Source: Chitinophagaceae bacterium
GTDB taxonomy: Bacteria > Bacteroidota > Bacteroidia > Chitinophagales > Chitinophagaceae
Direction of reading: 5' to 3'
DNA: 53,636 nucleotides
Assembly: GCA_947453295.1 (NCBI GenBank)
Contig: CANGGD010000002.1
Span: forward strand, 1-53,636
The position numbers and the translations under genes are program-made. Below are positions 53,132 to 53,636 of this stretch, piece by piece. The stretch's first letter is position 1, and every line of letters starts with the position of its first letter. Under the pieces are notes generated by a model that searched no databases, was not told the DNA's origin, and saw only the letters and a list, made by a program, of their open reading frames with translations.

Positions 53132-53636
53132 GTGCAATTCAAAGACATTATAGGACAACATGAAATAAAGAACAAGCTGACTCAACTGTATCAGCAGAAT
53201 AGACTCAGCCATGCATTACTATTTTTAGGAAAAGAGGGCAATGGTTCACTTTCGCTTGCAAGAGCCTTTTCGCAATATATTGTATGTGAAAAAGTAAACG
53301 GCAAATCTAGTAGCTCCGAAGAAGGACCTTCTTTATTTGGAGAGGAAAAAATCATTCCTCAACACGATGAAAATGATTCATGCGGTATTTGTACTGCATG
53401 TCAAAAAGCAAGTAAACTGGTGCATCCAGATATTCATTATTCGTATCCGGCAGTAACCAAAAAATCTGGCGATAAATTACTTTCTTCAGATTATGCTGTA
53501 GAATGGAGAAGCTTCCTTGCGCAACAACCATATGGAAACACCTATGATTGGCTGCAATTCATAAATGCAGAAAATAAACAGGGCAATATTTCTGCTCATG
53601 AGTGTAATGACATCAATAGAAAATTATCTTTAAAAA
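53132..53636 (+). CDS. holB: DNA polymerase III delta prime subunit (partial, 3' end beyond window)
   Basis: The reading frame from GTG 53132 (MQFKDIIGQHEIKNKLTQLYQQNRLSHALLFLG) is open to the window end. It shows the AAA+ clamp-loader pattern of HolB, with the degenerate P-loop GKEGNGSLSLAR and the zinc site CGICTACQKASKLVHPDIHY. It is not in the ORF track because no stop lies inside the window. The GTG start is inferred, as no in-frame ATG is near. HolB is part of the clamp loader that places the sliding clamp on DNA. Confidence 0.9.
   Translation, partial: MQFKDIIGQHEIKNKLTQLYQQNRLSHALLFLGKEGNGSLSLARAFSQYIVCEKVNGKSSSSEEGPSLFGEEKIIPQHDENDSCGICTACQKASKLVHPDIHYSYPAVTKKSGDKLLSSDYAVEWRSFLAQQPYGNTYDWLQFINAENKQGNISAHECNDINRKLSLK

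Noticed and set aside
1-53636. tRNA, rRNA, CRISPR, prophage, integrase, restriction or toxin-antitoxin genes
   Set aside because: I looked for T-loop-like motifs, regularly spaced repeats and known mobile or defence families and saw none. A covariance or HMM search would be needed to exclude weak cases.

Overview
This window is a stretch of Bacteroidota chromosome, most likely from the Chitinophagaceae or a close sister group. The evidence is Bacteroidota-restricted families (an IPExxxVDY protein, DUF2480, DUF6089), near absence of Shine-Dalgarno sequences, many copies of the Bacteroidota -7 promoter element TAnnTTTG just upstream of start codons, low GC, and gene types usual in the phylum (Rho with a long charged/Gln-rich insertion, a bacterial GGGP-synthase homologue, fused IcmF). 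About 50 genes are packed tightly. I see no tRNA, rRNA, CRISPR array, prophage, transposase or integrase.

Layout. 1-9 kb: a cut-off gene at the left edge, then gcvT-comB, feoB, a small IPExxxVDY/pterin dehydratase pair, and the rho-mnmH-selD operon (tRNA selenouridine synthesis joined to the Rho gene). 9-14.7 kb: rhlE, asnS, a DUF2480 gene and a large periplasmic PPIase. 14.7-18.8 kb: an AT-rich non-coding gap with a cluster of DnaA boxes (candidate oriC), then nadA, chrA, nadD, feoA, ybeY and two parS-like ParB sites directly before mnmG. I read this as the replication-origin/segregation region. 20.7-28.4 kb: envelope and housekeeping genes (DUF6089 barrel, ssb, Zn-ribbon protein, DUF985 cupin, beta-carbonic anhydrase, fabG, GH3-family protein, lptB, metF) and a small ORFan closed by a very strong terminator. 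28.5-33.1 kb: a phenylacetate degradation operon paaABCD-paaG-paaI-paaY behind two perfect palindromes (probable operator). 33-43.4 kb: ald, tsaE, copA, recQ, an orphan OmpR-type regulator, ruvB, the GGGPS homologue, arfB and a di-haem cytochrome c peroxidase. 43.4-53.6 kb: icmF, rsmA, pdxA, a small winged-helix regulator, radA, comF, a beta-helix lipoprotein and the start of holB.

Most notable: (i) the oriC candidate and parS pair, about 3.6 kb apart; (ii) a 57-bp element found twice, after recQ and after the cytochrome c peroxidase gene, whose hairpin stem shows a compensatory A-T to G-C change, so it probably acts as RNA; (iii) paired palindromes controlling paa; (iv) face-to-face overlapping promoters of feoA and ybeY; (v) an orphan terminator before radA that may end a small RNA. 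No defence or other clearly new multi-gene system was found. Several upstream TTG starts in the ORF track fall inside -7 promoter elements, and I moved those starts downstream.
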